Assembly: GCA_945897765.1 (NCBI GenBank)
Contig: CAMDGP010000099.1
Location: 1 to 7,797, forward strand
Direction: 5' to 3'
DNA length: 7,797 bases
Origin: Chitinophaga pinensis
GTDB taxonomy: Bacteria > Bacteroidota > Bacteroidia > Flavobacteriales_D > Crocinitomicaceae
A program made the position numbers and the translations under genes. Below the pieces are notes generated by a model, which worked only from the letters and a program-made list of their open reading frames with translations, did not search any database and was not told the DNA's origin. Shown piece after piece: positions 1 to 7,261 of the stretch. Position 1 is the first letter of the stretch. Every line of letters begins with the position of its first letter.

Positions 1-732
1 CAGGTAGTTCAAGAAGCGGGAAAAGAAATACGTGTATTTACTCCACGTTTCGGAGCAATAAACGAGCGTAGACATCAATTGCACGAGGTAATTCGATTAT
101 CCGGTTTGAATATTAGTATTGATGACCAAGATCATCCGCTAATAATTAAAGTTGCTTCTGTGTCTTCGGCTAGAATGCAGGTTTATTTTATCGATAACGA
201 TGATTATTTCAAAAGAAAAACTACAGTTCAAGACGATAAAGGACAGTTTTTTGCGGATAATGACGAAAGAGCAATGTTTTTCTGTCACGGTGTTTTGGAA
301 ACTGTTAAAAAATTGGGTTGGCAGCCAGATGTGATTCATTGCCATGGTTGGTTAACAGGAATAATGGCTTTGTACATTAAACATGTTTTTAATAAAGACC
401 CTCATTTCAAAGATACAAAGGTAGTTTACAGTTTTTATAACGATACTTTTGACGCGCCTTGGGATACTCGTTTTTTTGATAAATTAAAACATGACAACAT
501 GCCTGCCGAAATCGTTGAAAAACTAAAAGATACAAGCTTTTTGAACATAACAAAAGTAATCGTAGAAAATTGTGATGGTGTAAATGTTGCAGTTGAAAAT
601 TTAGCTCCTGAATTACGTGTTATTTTTGATCAAGCAGAATGTTTGAAGCAAGAATATGTATCTGAAGAACAGCAAGGAAAGGAATTATCTGCCTTTTTTG
701 ACAAAGTAATTGAAGCAAGTATTTTAGCTTAG
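1..732 (+). CDS. Short GT5-type glycogen/starch synthase-like protein (5' partial)
   Basis: The reading frame is open from the first base, so the gene starts upstream; 243 residues are visible. A TTG at position 79 is internal, because conserved-looking sequence (PRFGAINERRHQLHEV) continues before it. The protein resembles the N-terminal half of GT5 glycogen/starch synthases (GlgA). This includes the DNDERAMFFCHGVLETVKKL stretch and the HGW motif (His codon at 343-345) typical of that Rossmann domain. Full GlgA is about 470-500 residues, with a second Rossmann domain that carries much of the nucleotide-sugar site. Here the frame stops soon after the first domain, so the whole protein should be about 270 residues. 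That matches the short flavobacterial form usually labelled glycogen/starch synthase. Whether it transfers glucose is unknown; a binding or regulatory role is possible. It lies 11 nt before the DUF4270 gene, probably in the same operon. Family assignment is firm, enzymatic function is not. Confidence 0.85.
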   Translation, partial: QVVQEAGKEIRVFTPRFGAINERRHQLHEVIRLSGLNISIDDQDHPLIIKVASVSSARMQVYFIDNDDYFKRKTTVQDDKGQFFADNDERAMFFCHGVLETVKKLGWQPDVIHCHGWLTGIMALYIKHVFNKDPHFKDTKVVYSFYNDTFDAPWDTRFFDKLKHDNMPAEIVEKLKDTSFLNITKVIVENCDGVNVAVENLAPELRVIFDQAECLKQEYVSEEQQGKELSAFFDKVIEASILA

Positions 733-743
733 TCTTCTTAAAA

Positions 744-2027
744 ATGAAAATCATATATCCCGTTTTCGTAACAGTTTTTGTGAGTGCGTTACTTTTTTCA
801 TGCACAAAAAACAGAACCTTAGGTAAAGACGTTATTGATTCCGAATCTTATTTGAACGGAACAACAGTTGACACTTTTGACTTAATTACTTATACAATTG
901 AAGAAGACAGCAGTATTACTGATAATGCATCAAATGTTGTTCTTGGAAGTTATATTGACCCTAAATTTGGAGAATTTGACGCTTCGTTTTATTCACAGGT
1001 AAGACTTGGCGGATTAAATCCAGATTTTGGCGATCCAAATACAATTCAAATTGATTCGTTTGTTTTAGCTCTAAAATATGTAGGTTATTACGGCGATTTA
1101 TCTCCTCAGACTTTTGAAGTTTATGAATTAGATGACACGCTTAATTTAGCTTCAACTTATTATTCCTTCACTACAAAAAATACTAAAAGCTCGAATTTGG
1201 TAGCTGTTGGAAAGGGCACCATTACTCCAAAACCATTAACAAAAACAGTTATTGGAACCGATACTGTTGATGCTCAGCTAAGAATTCCACTTGATACTAA
1301 TTTCGCACGGAATTTAATCGTTGAAGCGACGAGCGGAAGTGCAACTTTCGTTACCAACGAAAACTTTTTGAATTATTTCAAAGGAATTAAAGTAAAAACA
1401 AATAATCCAGCTCAATCAGTAGGTCAAGGTGCAATATTCTATTTTAATATTACCGATGCTGCATCGAAAATGACCATCTACTTTAAACAAGGTAGTGTCA
1501 AAAAAACATTCGATTTTGTGATCAATTCAGATTGTGCAGATTTTACCAATGTGCAAATTTCTAACATAGGAAAACCCATTGATTTAGTTCTTCAAGATAG
1601 TACAAAAGGATTGACGGAATTTTACGCACAAGCATTTAAACACCGTGCAATTGTTAAAATTAAAGACATTGAGAATCTGCCTAAAAATTTAATTGTACAC
1701 CGCGCAGACTTAAGTTTACCAGTTCAATACCAAACTGGCTATAGATTTAAACCAGGATCGAGCGTTTCAGTTGCAACAAAATTAAAGTCAACAGATATCA
1801 ATTACACAAGTCTAGGAATACTTGGAGAATTTAATGAGGGAAAGAAATTATTCTCTGTAAATCTTAGGACTTATGTTCAAGCACTAGTAAACAAAGAAAT
1901 AGAAAACAACGGTGTAGTTATATCACCACGTTTTTTCATAAATTCATCAGAAAGAATCATTTTTAACGGAAAAAATACAACCAATAAAACCAAGCCAAAA
2001 CTAATATTAACATATACAACCTACTAA
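744..2027 (+). CDS. DUF4270 family lipoprotein
   Basis: The product has 427 residues. Residues 1-20 form a lipoprotein signal: Lys2, a hydrophobic stretch (IIYPVFVTVFVSALLF) and a lipobox ending LFSC, with Cys20 as the predicted lipidated residue. Phe at -2 of the lipobox is unusual but tolerated. The mature start is CTKNRTLGKD, with Thr at +2 and no acidic cluster, so the flavobacterial surface-export signal is absent; an inner-facing outer-membrane location is the simpler guess. The body (GSYIDPKFGEFDASFYSQVRL near the N-terminus, Thr/Asn-rich beta-type sequence after it, and PKLILTYTTY at the end) fits the DUF4270 family of Bacteroidota lipoproteins, whose function is not known. The ATG at 744 lies 11 nt after the preceding stop, has no Shine-Dalgarno, and places the signal peptide correctly. 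Only 3 nt separate it from glmS, so co-transcription is likely. The family call rests on recalled sequence pattern and gene order, not a profile search. Confidence 0.82.
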   Translation: MKIIYPVFVTVFVSALLFSCTKNRTLGKDVIDSESYLNGTTVDTFDLITYTIEEDSSITDNASNVVLGSYIDPKFGEFDASFYSQVRLGGLNPDFGDPNTIQIDSFVLALKYVGYYGDLSPQTFEVYELDDTLNLASTYYSFTTKNTKSSNLVAVGKGTITPKPLTKTVIGTDTVDAQLRIPLDTNFARNLIVEATSGSATFVTNENFLNYFKGIKVKTNNPAQSVGQGAIFYFNITDAASKMTIYFKQGSVKKTFDFVINSDCADFTNVQISNIGKPIDLVLQDSTKGLTEFYAQAFKHRAIVKIKDIENLPKNLIVHRADLSLPVQYQTGYRFKPGSSVSVATKLKSTDINYTSLGILGEFNEGKKLFSVNLRTYVQALVNKEIENNGVVISPRFFINSSERIIFNGKNTTNKTKPKLILTYTTY

Positions 2028-2030
2028 ATT

Positions 2031-3875
2031 ATGTGTGGAATAGTTGCTTACATCGGAAAAAAACAAGCCTTTCCTATTGTGTTGAAGGGACTTAAAAGAT
2101 TAGAGTATAGAGGTTACGATAGCGCTGGGATAGCGGTATTAAATGGAGAGGCTTTGAACATGTTTAAGCGCTCGGGTAAAGTTGCCAATTTAGAAGCTTA
2201 TGCAATGGAGCATAACACAGAAGGTCATGCAGCAATTGGTCACACACGTTGGGCAACTCACGGTTTACCAAACGATGTCAATGCGCATCCTCATTTCTCG
2301 AATGACGAATCAATCGCAGTAATCCATAATGGAATTATTGAGAATTATGATACCTTAAAGAAAAAGTTAATTGCTTACGGCTTTACATTTCAGAGTGAAA
2401 CAGACACTGAAGTTTTAGTTCATTTAATTGACCACATTCGTAAAAATGATAATCTTTCAATTGCTGAAGCAGTAAGAAGATCACTTCATCACGTTGAAGG
2501 AGCTTACGCAATTGTTGTAATTTCAAAAGATAATCCAAATCAATTAGTGGCTGCCAGAAAAAGTAGCCCATTGGTAGTTGGAATTGGAAATGAAGGAGAT
2601 TTCTTCTTAGCTTCTGATGCAACACCAATCATTGAATATACAAAACGTGTTGTTTACTTAAATGACGAAGAAATTGCTGTTGTAGATCTAATTGAAGGTT
2701 TACGTATTTTCAATATTGGTAATCAAGAAAAAACACCTTTCATTCAGAAATTGGAAATGGAATTAGAAGCTTTGGAAAAAGGCGGATATGAACATTTTAT
2801 GTTAAAAGAAATTCACGAGCAACCAAGATCGATTCAAGATTGTTTGCGTGGAAGATTAAATTCAAACGAGGGTTGGGTGGCTTTACGCGGCTTGTTGGAT
2901 TACGAAACGAAAATGATTCAAGCAAAACGTTTAATCATTGTTGCTTGCGGTACTTCTTGGCACGCAGCATTGGTTGGAGAATATTTAATCGAAGACTTAG
3001 CTCGAATTAATGTTGAAGTTGAGTACGCAAGTGAGTTCAGATACAGAAACCCTATTATCAGTGAGAATGACGTTGTAATTGCTATTTCTCAATCAGGTGA
3101 AACAGCTGATACATTAGCAGCTTTAGAATTGGCAAAATCAAAAGGAGCTACCATTTTAGGTGTATGTAATGTTGTTGGATCTTCTATTTCTCGTATTACA
3201 GATGCAGGTTGTTACACGCATGCTGGTCCAGAAATTGGCGTTGCCTCAACAAAGGCTTTTACTGCACAAGTTACAGTTCTAACTATGATGGCACTTTCTT
3301 TAGCGCACAAAAAAGGAACAATCAGCGAGTCTGCATTCCATGCCTTGTTGACAGAATTAGAGGATATTCCTGAAAAAGTGAAAGAAGTATTAAAATCAAA
3401 TTCAATCATTGAGAAAATTGCTGCTGAATATGCAGACGCACCAAATGCATTGTATTTAGGTCGTGGAAGTTCATTCCCTGTAGCTTTAGAAGGTGCATTG
3501 AAATTGAAAGAAATTTCTTACATCCATGCCGAAGGTTATCCTGCTGCTGAAATGAAACACGGACCAATCGCACTGATTGATGAAAATATGCCAGTTTTTG
3601 TTATTGCTACAAAAGGTAATTCTTACGAAAAAGTGGTTTCTAATATACAAGAAGTAAAGGCTAGAAAAGGCAAAATCATTGCAATCGTTACAGAAGGCGA
3701 TGTGAACGTAAAAGAAATGGCTGATCACGTAATTGAAATTCCAGAAACGCACGAATATTTGGTTCCTTTATTGGCAACAATTCCTTTACAATTACTTTCT
3801 TATCACATTGCTTTGATGAGAGGTTGTAATGTTGACCAACCAAGAAACTTAGCGAAATCAGTAACTGTAGAATAA
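2031..3875 (+). CDS. glmS: Glutamine--fructose-6-phosphate aminotransferase (isomerizing), GlmS
   Basis: GlmS converts fructose-6-phosphate and glutamine to glucosamine-6-phosphate and glutamate, the first committed step to UDP-GlcNAc for peptidoglycan and LPS. It is cytoplasmic. Its 614 residues match the family's usual ~610. The N-terminal class II glutaminase domain (about 2-220) has the nucleophile Cys2 after the removable Met (CGIVAYIG), plus HTRWATHG (71-78), HNG (99-101) and SETDTE (122-127). Two SIS sugar-phosphate domains follow: CGTS at 306-309, SQSGE at 353-357, LKLKEISYIHAE with the catalytic Glu494, KHGP with His510, and the C-terminal LAKSVTVE with Lys609. These align with E. 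coli Glu488, His504 and Lys603 at a constant offset of six, so nothing essential is missing. The ATG is fixed by the need for Cys at position 2 and sits 3 nt after the DUF4270 stop without a Shine-Dalgarno. A strong terminator follows, making this the last gene of its unit. I see no glmS ribozyme or other leader element. Confidence 0.98.
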   Translation: MCGIVAYIGKKQAFPIVLKGLKRLEYRGYDSAGIAVLNGEALNMFKRSGKVANLEAYAMEHNTEGHAAIGHTRWATHGLPNDVNAHPHFSNDESIAVIHNGIIENYDTLKKKLIAYGFTFQSETDTEVLVHLIDHIRKNDNLSIAEAVRRSLHHVEGAYAIVVISKDNPNQLVAARKSSPLVVGIGNEGDFFLASDATPIIEYTKRVVYLNDEEIAVVDLIEGLRIFNIGNQEKTPFIQKLEMELEALEKGGYEHFMLKEIHEQPRSIQDCLRGRLNSNEGWVALRGLLDYETKMIQAKRLIIVACGTSWHAALVGEYLIEDLARINVEVEYASEFRYRNPIISENDVVIAISQSGETADTLAALELAKSKGATILGVCNVVGSSISRITDAGCYTHAGPEIGVASTKAFTAQVTVLTMMALSLAHKKGTISESAFHALLTELEDIPEKVKEVLKSNSIIEKIAAEYADAPNALYLGRGSSFPVALEGALKLKEISYIHAEGYPAAEMKHGPIALIDENMPVFVIATKGNSYEKVVSNIQEVKARKGKIIAIVTEGDVNVKEMADHVIEIPETHEYLVPLLATIPLQLLSYHIALMRGCNVDQPRNLAKSVTVE

Positions 3876-3894
3876 GAAAAGTTAAAAAAATATG

Positions 3895-3926
3895 AAATCT
3901 CCGAAGTAATTTGGAGATTTTTTTTT
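3895..3926 (+). terminator. Intrinsic terminator after glmS
   Basis: The arms AAATCTCC (3895-3902) and GGAGATTT (3913-3920) are perfectly complementary. The stem extends inward through a G-U and two A-U pairs to a GUAA tetraloop (3906-3909), which is of the stable GNRA class. A run of nine T follows (3918-3926). It begins 20 nt after the glmS stop and should end the GT5-DUF4270-glmS transcript before the SOD gene. Confidence 0.9.
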
Positions 3927-3990
3927 CAATTTCTAATTGATTTTCAGCCTCATTCCTTACAATTTATCATAAACTTTTTGTGAAGTTTTT

Positions 3991-4010
3991 GTATTGTGGG
4001 TTTCCAATAC
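3991..4010. promoter_or_regulatory. Inverted repeat upstream of SOD promoter (candidate operator)
   Basis: GTATTG (3991-3996) and CAATAC (4005-4010) are perfect inverted arms separated by 8 nt. The centre lies about 20 bp upstream of the TAnnTTTG box at 4021, where the -33 element would be, so a bound regulator could affect initiation. Just upstream, TTTTTGT occurs twice (3975-3981 and 3986-3992) at an 11-bp, roughly one-helical-turn spacing. A run of eight T (4012-4019) follows the right arm, so a weak second terminator for read-through from glmS is the main alternative. Confidence 0.4.
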
Positions 4011-4020
4011 CTTTTTTTTC

Positions 4021-4028
4021 TAATTTTG
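4021..4028 (+). promoter_or_regulatory. Bacteroidota-type -7 box of the SOD promoter
   Basis: TAATTTTG is an exact match to the Bacteroidota -7 consensus TAnnTTTG. Initiation about 5-7 nt downstream would give a leader of roughly 30 nt that is almost entirely A/T, a common arrangement in this phylum. The -33 element (TTG/TTTG) is not well placed: the nearest TTG (3994-3996) leaves a 24-bp spacer, slightly long, and it falls inside the inverted repeat. The location between a terminator and a gene start supports the call. Confidence 0.6.
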
Positions 4029-4064
4029 AATCATTACAAATAATAAAATAAAAAATCATAAATT

Positions 4065-4664
4065 ATGTCATTTGAATTACCAAAATTAGCTTATGCATAC
4101 GACGCATTAGAGCCACATATTGATGCGAGAACAATGGAAATTCACCATTCTAAACATCATCAAGCTTACACAACTAATTTAAACAATGCGATTGCAGGAA
4201 CAGAGTTAGAAGGAAAAACAATCGAAGAGATTTTACTTGCGTGTAAAGATAAACCGGCAGTTCGTAACAATGGTGGTGGATTCTGGAATCACAATTTATT
4301 CTGGGAAGTTATGGCTCCAAACGCTGGCGGTGAACCAACAGGTGATTTAGGCGCTGCAATTACTTCAACATTCGGTTCTTATGAAGCTTTCAAAGATGAA
4401 TTTGCGAAAGCTGCAACAACACGTTTTGGTTCAGGTTGGGCTTGGTTGTGTGTAACTGACGGAAAGTTAGAAGTTTGTTCAACAGCAAATCAAGATAACC
4501 CATTGATGGGTGAAGGTTGCAAAGGAACAGCAATCTTAGGATTAGACGTTTGGGAACACGCATACTATTTAAACTATCAAAATCGTCGTCCTGATTATAT
4601 CAATGCATTTTTTAATGTTATCAATTGGGATGTGGTTGCTGCTAAATATGCTGCGGCATTGTAA
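4065..4664 (+). CDS. sodA: Superoxide dismutase, Fe/Mn family (Mn-type second sphere)
   Basis: The enzyme converts superoxide to hydrogen peroxide and oxygen. At 199 residues it is the normal size and has no signal peptide, so it is cytoplasmic. The metal ligands are all visible: His27 (in EIHHSKHH), His76 (in FWNHNLFW), Asp161 and His165 (in DVWEHAYY). Tyr35 and His31 occupy the usual active-site gateway positions, and Trp125/Trp127 lie in GSGWAWLC. Residues that usually separate metal types point to manganese: Gly72 sits where iron enzymes have Gln, and Gln143 (in ANQDNPLMG) is the Mn-type glutamine. Phe73 replaces the His common in Mn enzymes, so iron or cambialistic use cannot be excluded, and the symbol sodA is provisional. 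The ATG at 4065 follows an A/T-rich leader and has no Shine-Dalgarno. Flanking terminators and a promoter-like box make this a single-gene unit. Confidence 0.96.
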   Translation: MSFELPKLAYAYDALEPHIDARTMEIHHSKHHQAYTTNLNNAIAGTELEGKTIEEILLACKDKPAVRNNGGGFWNHNLFWEVMAPNAGGEPTGDLGAAITSTFGSYEAFKDEFAKAATTRFGSGWAWLCVTDGKLEVCSTANQDNPLMGEGCKGTAILGLDVWEHAYYLNYQNRRPDYINAFFNVINWDVVAAKYAAAL

Positions 4665-4682
4665 TATTCTTTTAATCATTTC

Positions 4683-4715
4683 AAAAGGGTTGTTTCATCG
4701 AAGCAACCCTTTTTT
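4683..4715 (+). terminator. Intrinsic terminator after the SOD gene
   Basis: AAAAGGGTTG (4683-4692) pairs perfectly with CAACCCTTTT (4704-4713). One G-U and two A-U pairs extend the stem inward around a 5-nt loop (4696-4700), and T runs from 4710 to 4715. It starts 18 nt after the stop codon. Because the left arm begins with AAAA, weak activity on the opposite strand is possible. Confidence 0.9.
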
Positions 4716-4750
4716 AGTTTTATAAATCCCTTTTTCTTTTTTAAAACAGC

Positions 4751-4758
4751 TATTTTTA
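4751..4758 (+). promoter_or_regulatory. Possible -7 box for the DUF5686 gene
   Basis: TATTTTTA matches TAnnTTTG at all defined positions but the last. It lies 17 nt before the ATG at 4776, implying a leader of only about 12 nt. No convincing -33 element is visible in the T-rich sequence upstream. A promoter is expected somewhere between the SOD terminator and this gene, which is the main support. Confidence 0.3.
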
Positions 4759-4775
4759 TAAGCTCAAATCATTGG

Positions 4776-7223
4776 ATGAAAACTATTAAGCTATTTACTT
4801 CTTTGTTATTCTTATTAATTAACTCGCTATCATTTTCGCAACAATTCCAGGTGTTAGATACGTATTCAAAGGAAGTAGTGCCCTTTGCGAAGGTAATTCC
4901 TTCGATTGATAAGCCTTTACTCACCGATATGGATGGAAAATTCCAATTGAGTGTTGGTGATCAGGAAATTACTGTTAAAGCAAATACTTACCGCGATACA
5001 ACCTTAAAAATCTATTCTTGGTCAGATACACAAATTTCGCTTCGTCCAGCAGTTCAAAACATTCAAGAAGTAACCGTTTTACCTGGCGAAAATCCTGCAA
5101 ATCGCATTATTAAAAAAGCAATTGAAAATCGCAAACTCAATCATCCACTTGAAAATGAGGGTTTTATTAGTCATCAATACAGCAAGTTTATTTTTGATAT
5201 TGACCCAGAAACACGTAAACGATTGATGGATTCTTCAGTGTTAAAGAAAGGCGATACAACACTTTTGAAAATGCGTAATTTTTTCGGAAAGCAGTATCTT
5301 TTTATGATTGAAAATGCTTCTCGACATTATTTTGAACCTCCCTATAAAGAGAAAGAAATAATTGAAGCCTACAAAGTTTCTGGTTTCACCGATCCGATTT
5401 TTTCAACTTTTGCACAAGAAATGCAATCCTTTCATTTTTATGACAATCAAGTTGCTGTACTTGGTAAACAATACATTAATCCCATTGCTTTTGGTTCATT
5501 GAATCGTTATCTTTTCATTTTGGAAGATTCAACAATCAATGCCAAAGACACCACTTACACCGTTTTTTATCGTCCTCGAAAAGGGAAAAATTTTGAAGGT
5601 TTAACAGGGCGTTTATACATCAACACCAACGGTTTCGCTATTGAAAAAGTAACAGCAAAGCCTTATGTGATGGACACTTCTGGAATGGCATTGGAAATTG
5701 TTCAAGAATATGCTTTCACAGAAAACACAAAATGGTTTCCTTCTAAACTTTCAACTTCTATTGAAATTTATACTGCCGTTGCTGATGTAGAATCAGGAAC
5801 TGTTTCAGTAGTTGCCGGTGGCGAAAAAATAACAAAACCCAAAAGCTATATCGTTGGAAGAGGATCAACGTACATCGACAAAGTTCAGTTTAATCCAAAA
5901 GAATTGGAAAAAGAAAAGTTCAATAATGTATCAACTGAAACTGCTGTAAATGCGGAAGTAACCAATGATACTAAATGGAATGAATTACGCACCAATCAAC
6001 TTTCTGAGCGCGAGAAAAATACCTATACTAATTTAGATAGCATTGTTAAAACGCAAAAATTAGATCGCTTTTTGTCACTTGCAAAAGTTCTGGCTTCTGG
6101 TAAGATTCCAATCAAAAAATTCAACTTGGATTTAAAACGAATCATCAACTATAATCCTTACGAAGGATATCGTTTGGGCTTAGGAATTGAAACTTCTGAG
6201 CGAATAATAAAACCATTAATTCTCGGAGCTTACTTTGGGTATGGAACCAACGATGAAGCTTGGAAATACGGAGCTTATTCACACCTTTTTCTTCATCGAA
6301 GAACGGGCACAAAACTCGAACTTTTTATTCAAAATGATGTTGCAGAAGTTGGTTCTATTCGCTCCATTGCAAATCCTAATTTTTTAACCAATGATTTGGC
6401 ACGTGAGTTTTTTATTAAAAACAAAGTGAACCAAGAAAAAATGGGATTTGCCTTTCAAACTTATATTCGTTCCAATATGGGCTTGCGATTCGAAGCAAAT
6501 ACACAACGACTTTTCTATGGTAACACTTATCAATTTGAAGGTCAAAATGCTTTTGTTGCTAACGAAACTTCACTCATTTGGTCGTGGAATATTCGTGAAA
6601 AAGTGAATATCTTGGGTAACCAACGTGTTTCCATGGGAACAAAATTTCCAAAATTGCAACTCCAAGTTGACAAGGGATGGAAACTGAACATAGGAAATTT
6701 TTCAAGTAATTTAGACTACTACCGAATAATTTTTCAAATCCAACAAACGGTTCCTATTATCGGAATTGGAAAGTTAGCTTGGTCACTCAAAACAGGAATT
6801 AGTGATGGAAATGCACCACTTTTCTTTCATCAATTGGTTTCAGCTACCCGAGCGAATTGGTCAATTTCTGTCCCAAATACCTTTGAAACCGTTGATGCAA
6901 ACGAGTTTTATCACAAAAAAGCGGCTGCCATTTTCACACGTTTCATTTTCAATTCCAAACACACAAAAGCCAAATGGAACGAGCCACAACTAGGTTTACA
7001 TTATGCTTACGGAATTGGCGAATTTCAGAATAAAGAAGCGCACAGCTTGGCTTTTCGCTCGATGGACAAAGGTTTACATGAAGCCGGATTGTTTTTAAAT
7101 GGAATTTTAGTTTCCGGAAATACAAGCATCGGTTTGGGTGGGTTTACACGTTTTGGTTATTATGCGAACCCAGATTGGAAAAGGAATATAGTTCCGAAGA
7201 TTGTGGTTGGGGTTGTTTTTTGA
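4776..7223 (+). CDS. DUF5686 family outer-membrane protein with carboxypeptidase-regulatory-like N-terminal domain
   Basis: The product has 815 residues. Residues 1-21 are a Sec signal peptide: Lys2 and Lys5, then a hydrophobic core FTSLLFLLIN, with likely cleavage at SFS|QQ. Residues about 23-92 form a small beta domain of the carboxypeptidase-D-regulatory-like type (QVLDTYSKEVVPFAKV, then TDMDGKF at 50-56), also found at the front of many Bacteroidota outer-membrane proteins. EVTV near residue 98 and NPANRIIKKAIENR open the DUF5686 region. From about Asn460 (NPYEGYRLGLG) to the end, alternating aromatic and polar strands and a C-terminal Phe (VVGVVF) suggest a beta-barrel inserted by the BAM machinery. 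I see no TonB box or plug domain, so it is not an obvious TonB-dependent transporter. Function is unknown; transport, assembly or surface display are all possible. It follows the SOD terminator and appears to be a separate unit. No clear terminator follows it. Confidence 0.87.
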   Translation: MKTIKLFTSLLFLLINSLSFSQQFQVLDTYSKEVVPFAKVIPSIDKPLLTDMDGKFQLSVGDQEITVKANTYRDTTLKIYSWSDTQISLRPAVQNIQEVTVLPGENPANRIIKKAIENRKLNHPLENEGFISHQYSKFIFDIDPETRKRLMDSSVLKKGDTTLLKMRNFFGKQYLFMIENASRHYFEPPYKEKEIIEAYKVSGFTDPIFSTFAQEMQSFHFYDNQVAVLGKQYINPIAFGSLNRYLFILEDSTINAKDTTYTVFYRPRKGKNFEGLTGRLYINTNGFAIEKVTAKPYVMDTSGMALEIVQEYAFTENTKWFPSKLSTSIEIYTAVADVESGTVSVVAGGEKITKPKSYIVGRGSTYIDKVQFNPKELEKEKFNNVSTETAVNAEVTNDTKWNELRTNQLSEREKNTYTNLDSIVKTQKLDRFLSLAKVLASGKIPIKKFNLDLKRIINYNPYEGYRLGLGIETSERIIKPLILGAYFGYGTNDEAWKYGAYSHLFLHRRTGTKLELFIQNDVAEVGSIRSIANPNFLTNDLAREFFIKNKVNQEKMGFAFQTYIRSNMGLRFEANTQRLFYGNTYQFEGQNAFVANETSLIWSWNIREKVNILGNQRVSMGTKFPKLQLQVDKGWKLNIGNFSSNLDYYRIIFQIQQTVPIIGIGKLAWSLKTGISDGNAPLFFHQLVSATRANWSISVPNTFETVDANEFYHKKAAAIFTRFIFNSKHTKAKWNEPQLGLHYAYGIGEFQNKEAHSLAFRSMDKGLHEAGLFLNGILVSGNTSIGLGGFTRFGYYANPDWKRNIVPKIVVGVVF

Positions 7224-7225
7224 GG

Positions 7226-7261
7226 GAATGAGAGAAGGAAGAATGAAAGAACGAGGAATGA
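7226..7261. repeat. 15-bp purine-rich tandem repeat, about 2.4 copies
   Basis: GAATGA starts at 7226, 7241 and 7256, an exact 15-bp period. Units 7226-7240 and 7241-7255 agree at 12 of 15 positions; the third keeps only its first six bases clearly. The tract is purine-only apart from the T of each unit and one C. It begins 2 nt after the DUF5686 stop codon. AAGAATGA (7239-7246) recurs inverted as TCATTCTT (7316-7323), so the gap may hold a decayed dispersed repeat. Confidence 0.6.

Noticed and set aside
79..732. TTG at 79 as the start of the first gene
   Set aside because: The frame is open to base 1 and the upstream codons encode sequence typical of the same family, so the gene is truncated by the window edge.
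2020..2040. glmS riboswitch/ribozyme in front of glmS
   Set aside because: Only 3 nt separate glmS from the preceding stop codon, so there is no room, and that ribozyme is typical of Firmicutes.
3212..3752. Minus-strand open frames inside glmS (3212-3409 and 3486-3752)
   Set aside because: They lie opposite highly conserved glmS motifs and encode no recognisable domain. The same reasoning removes the minus-strand frames at 139-345, 620-805, 2383-2628 and 7107-7319, and the plus-strand frames at 152-334 and 6802-6993.
3893..3910. Tiny ORF (ATG AAA TCT CCG AAG TAA) after glmS
   Set aside because: It is five codons long and lies within the terminator stem-loop.
3927..3939. CAATT-TCT-AATTG inverted repeat
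   Set aside because: Short A/T-rich dyads like this are expected by chance in this composition, and it has no position relative to a promoter that would give it meaning.
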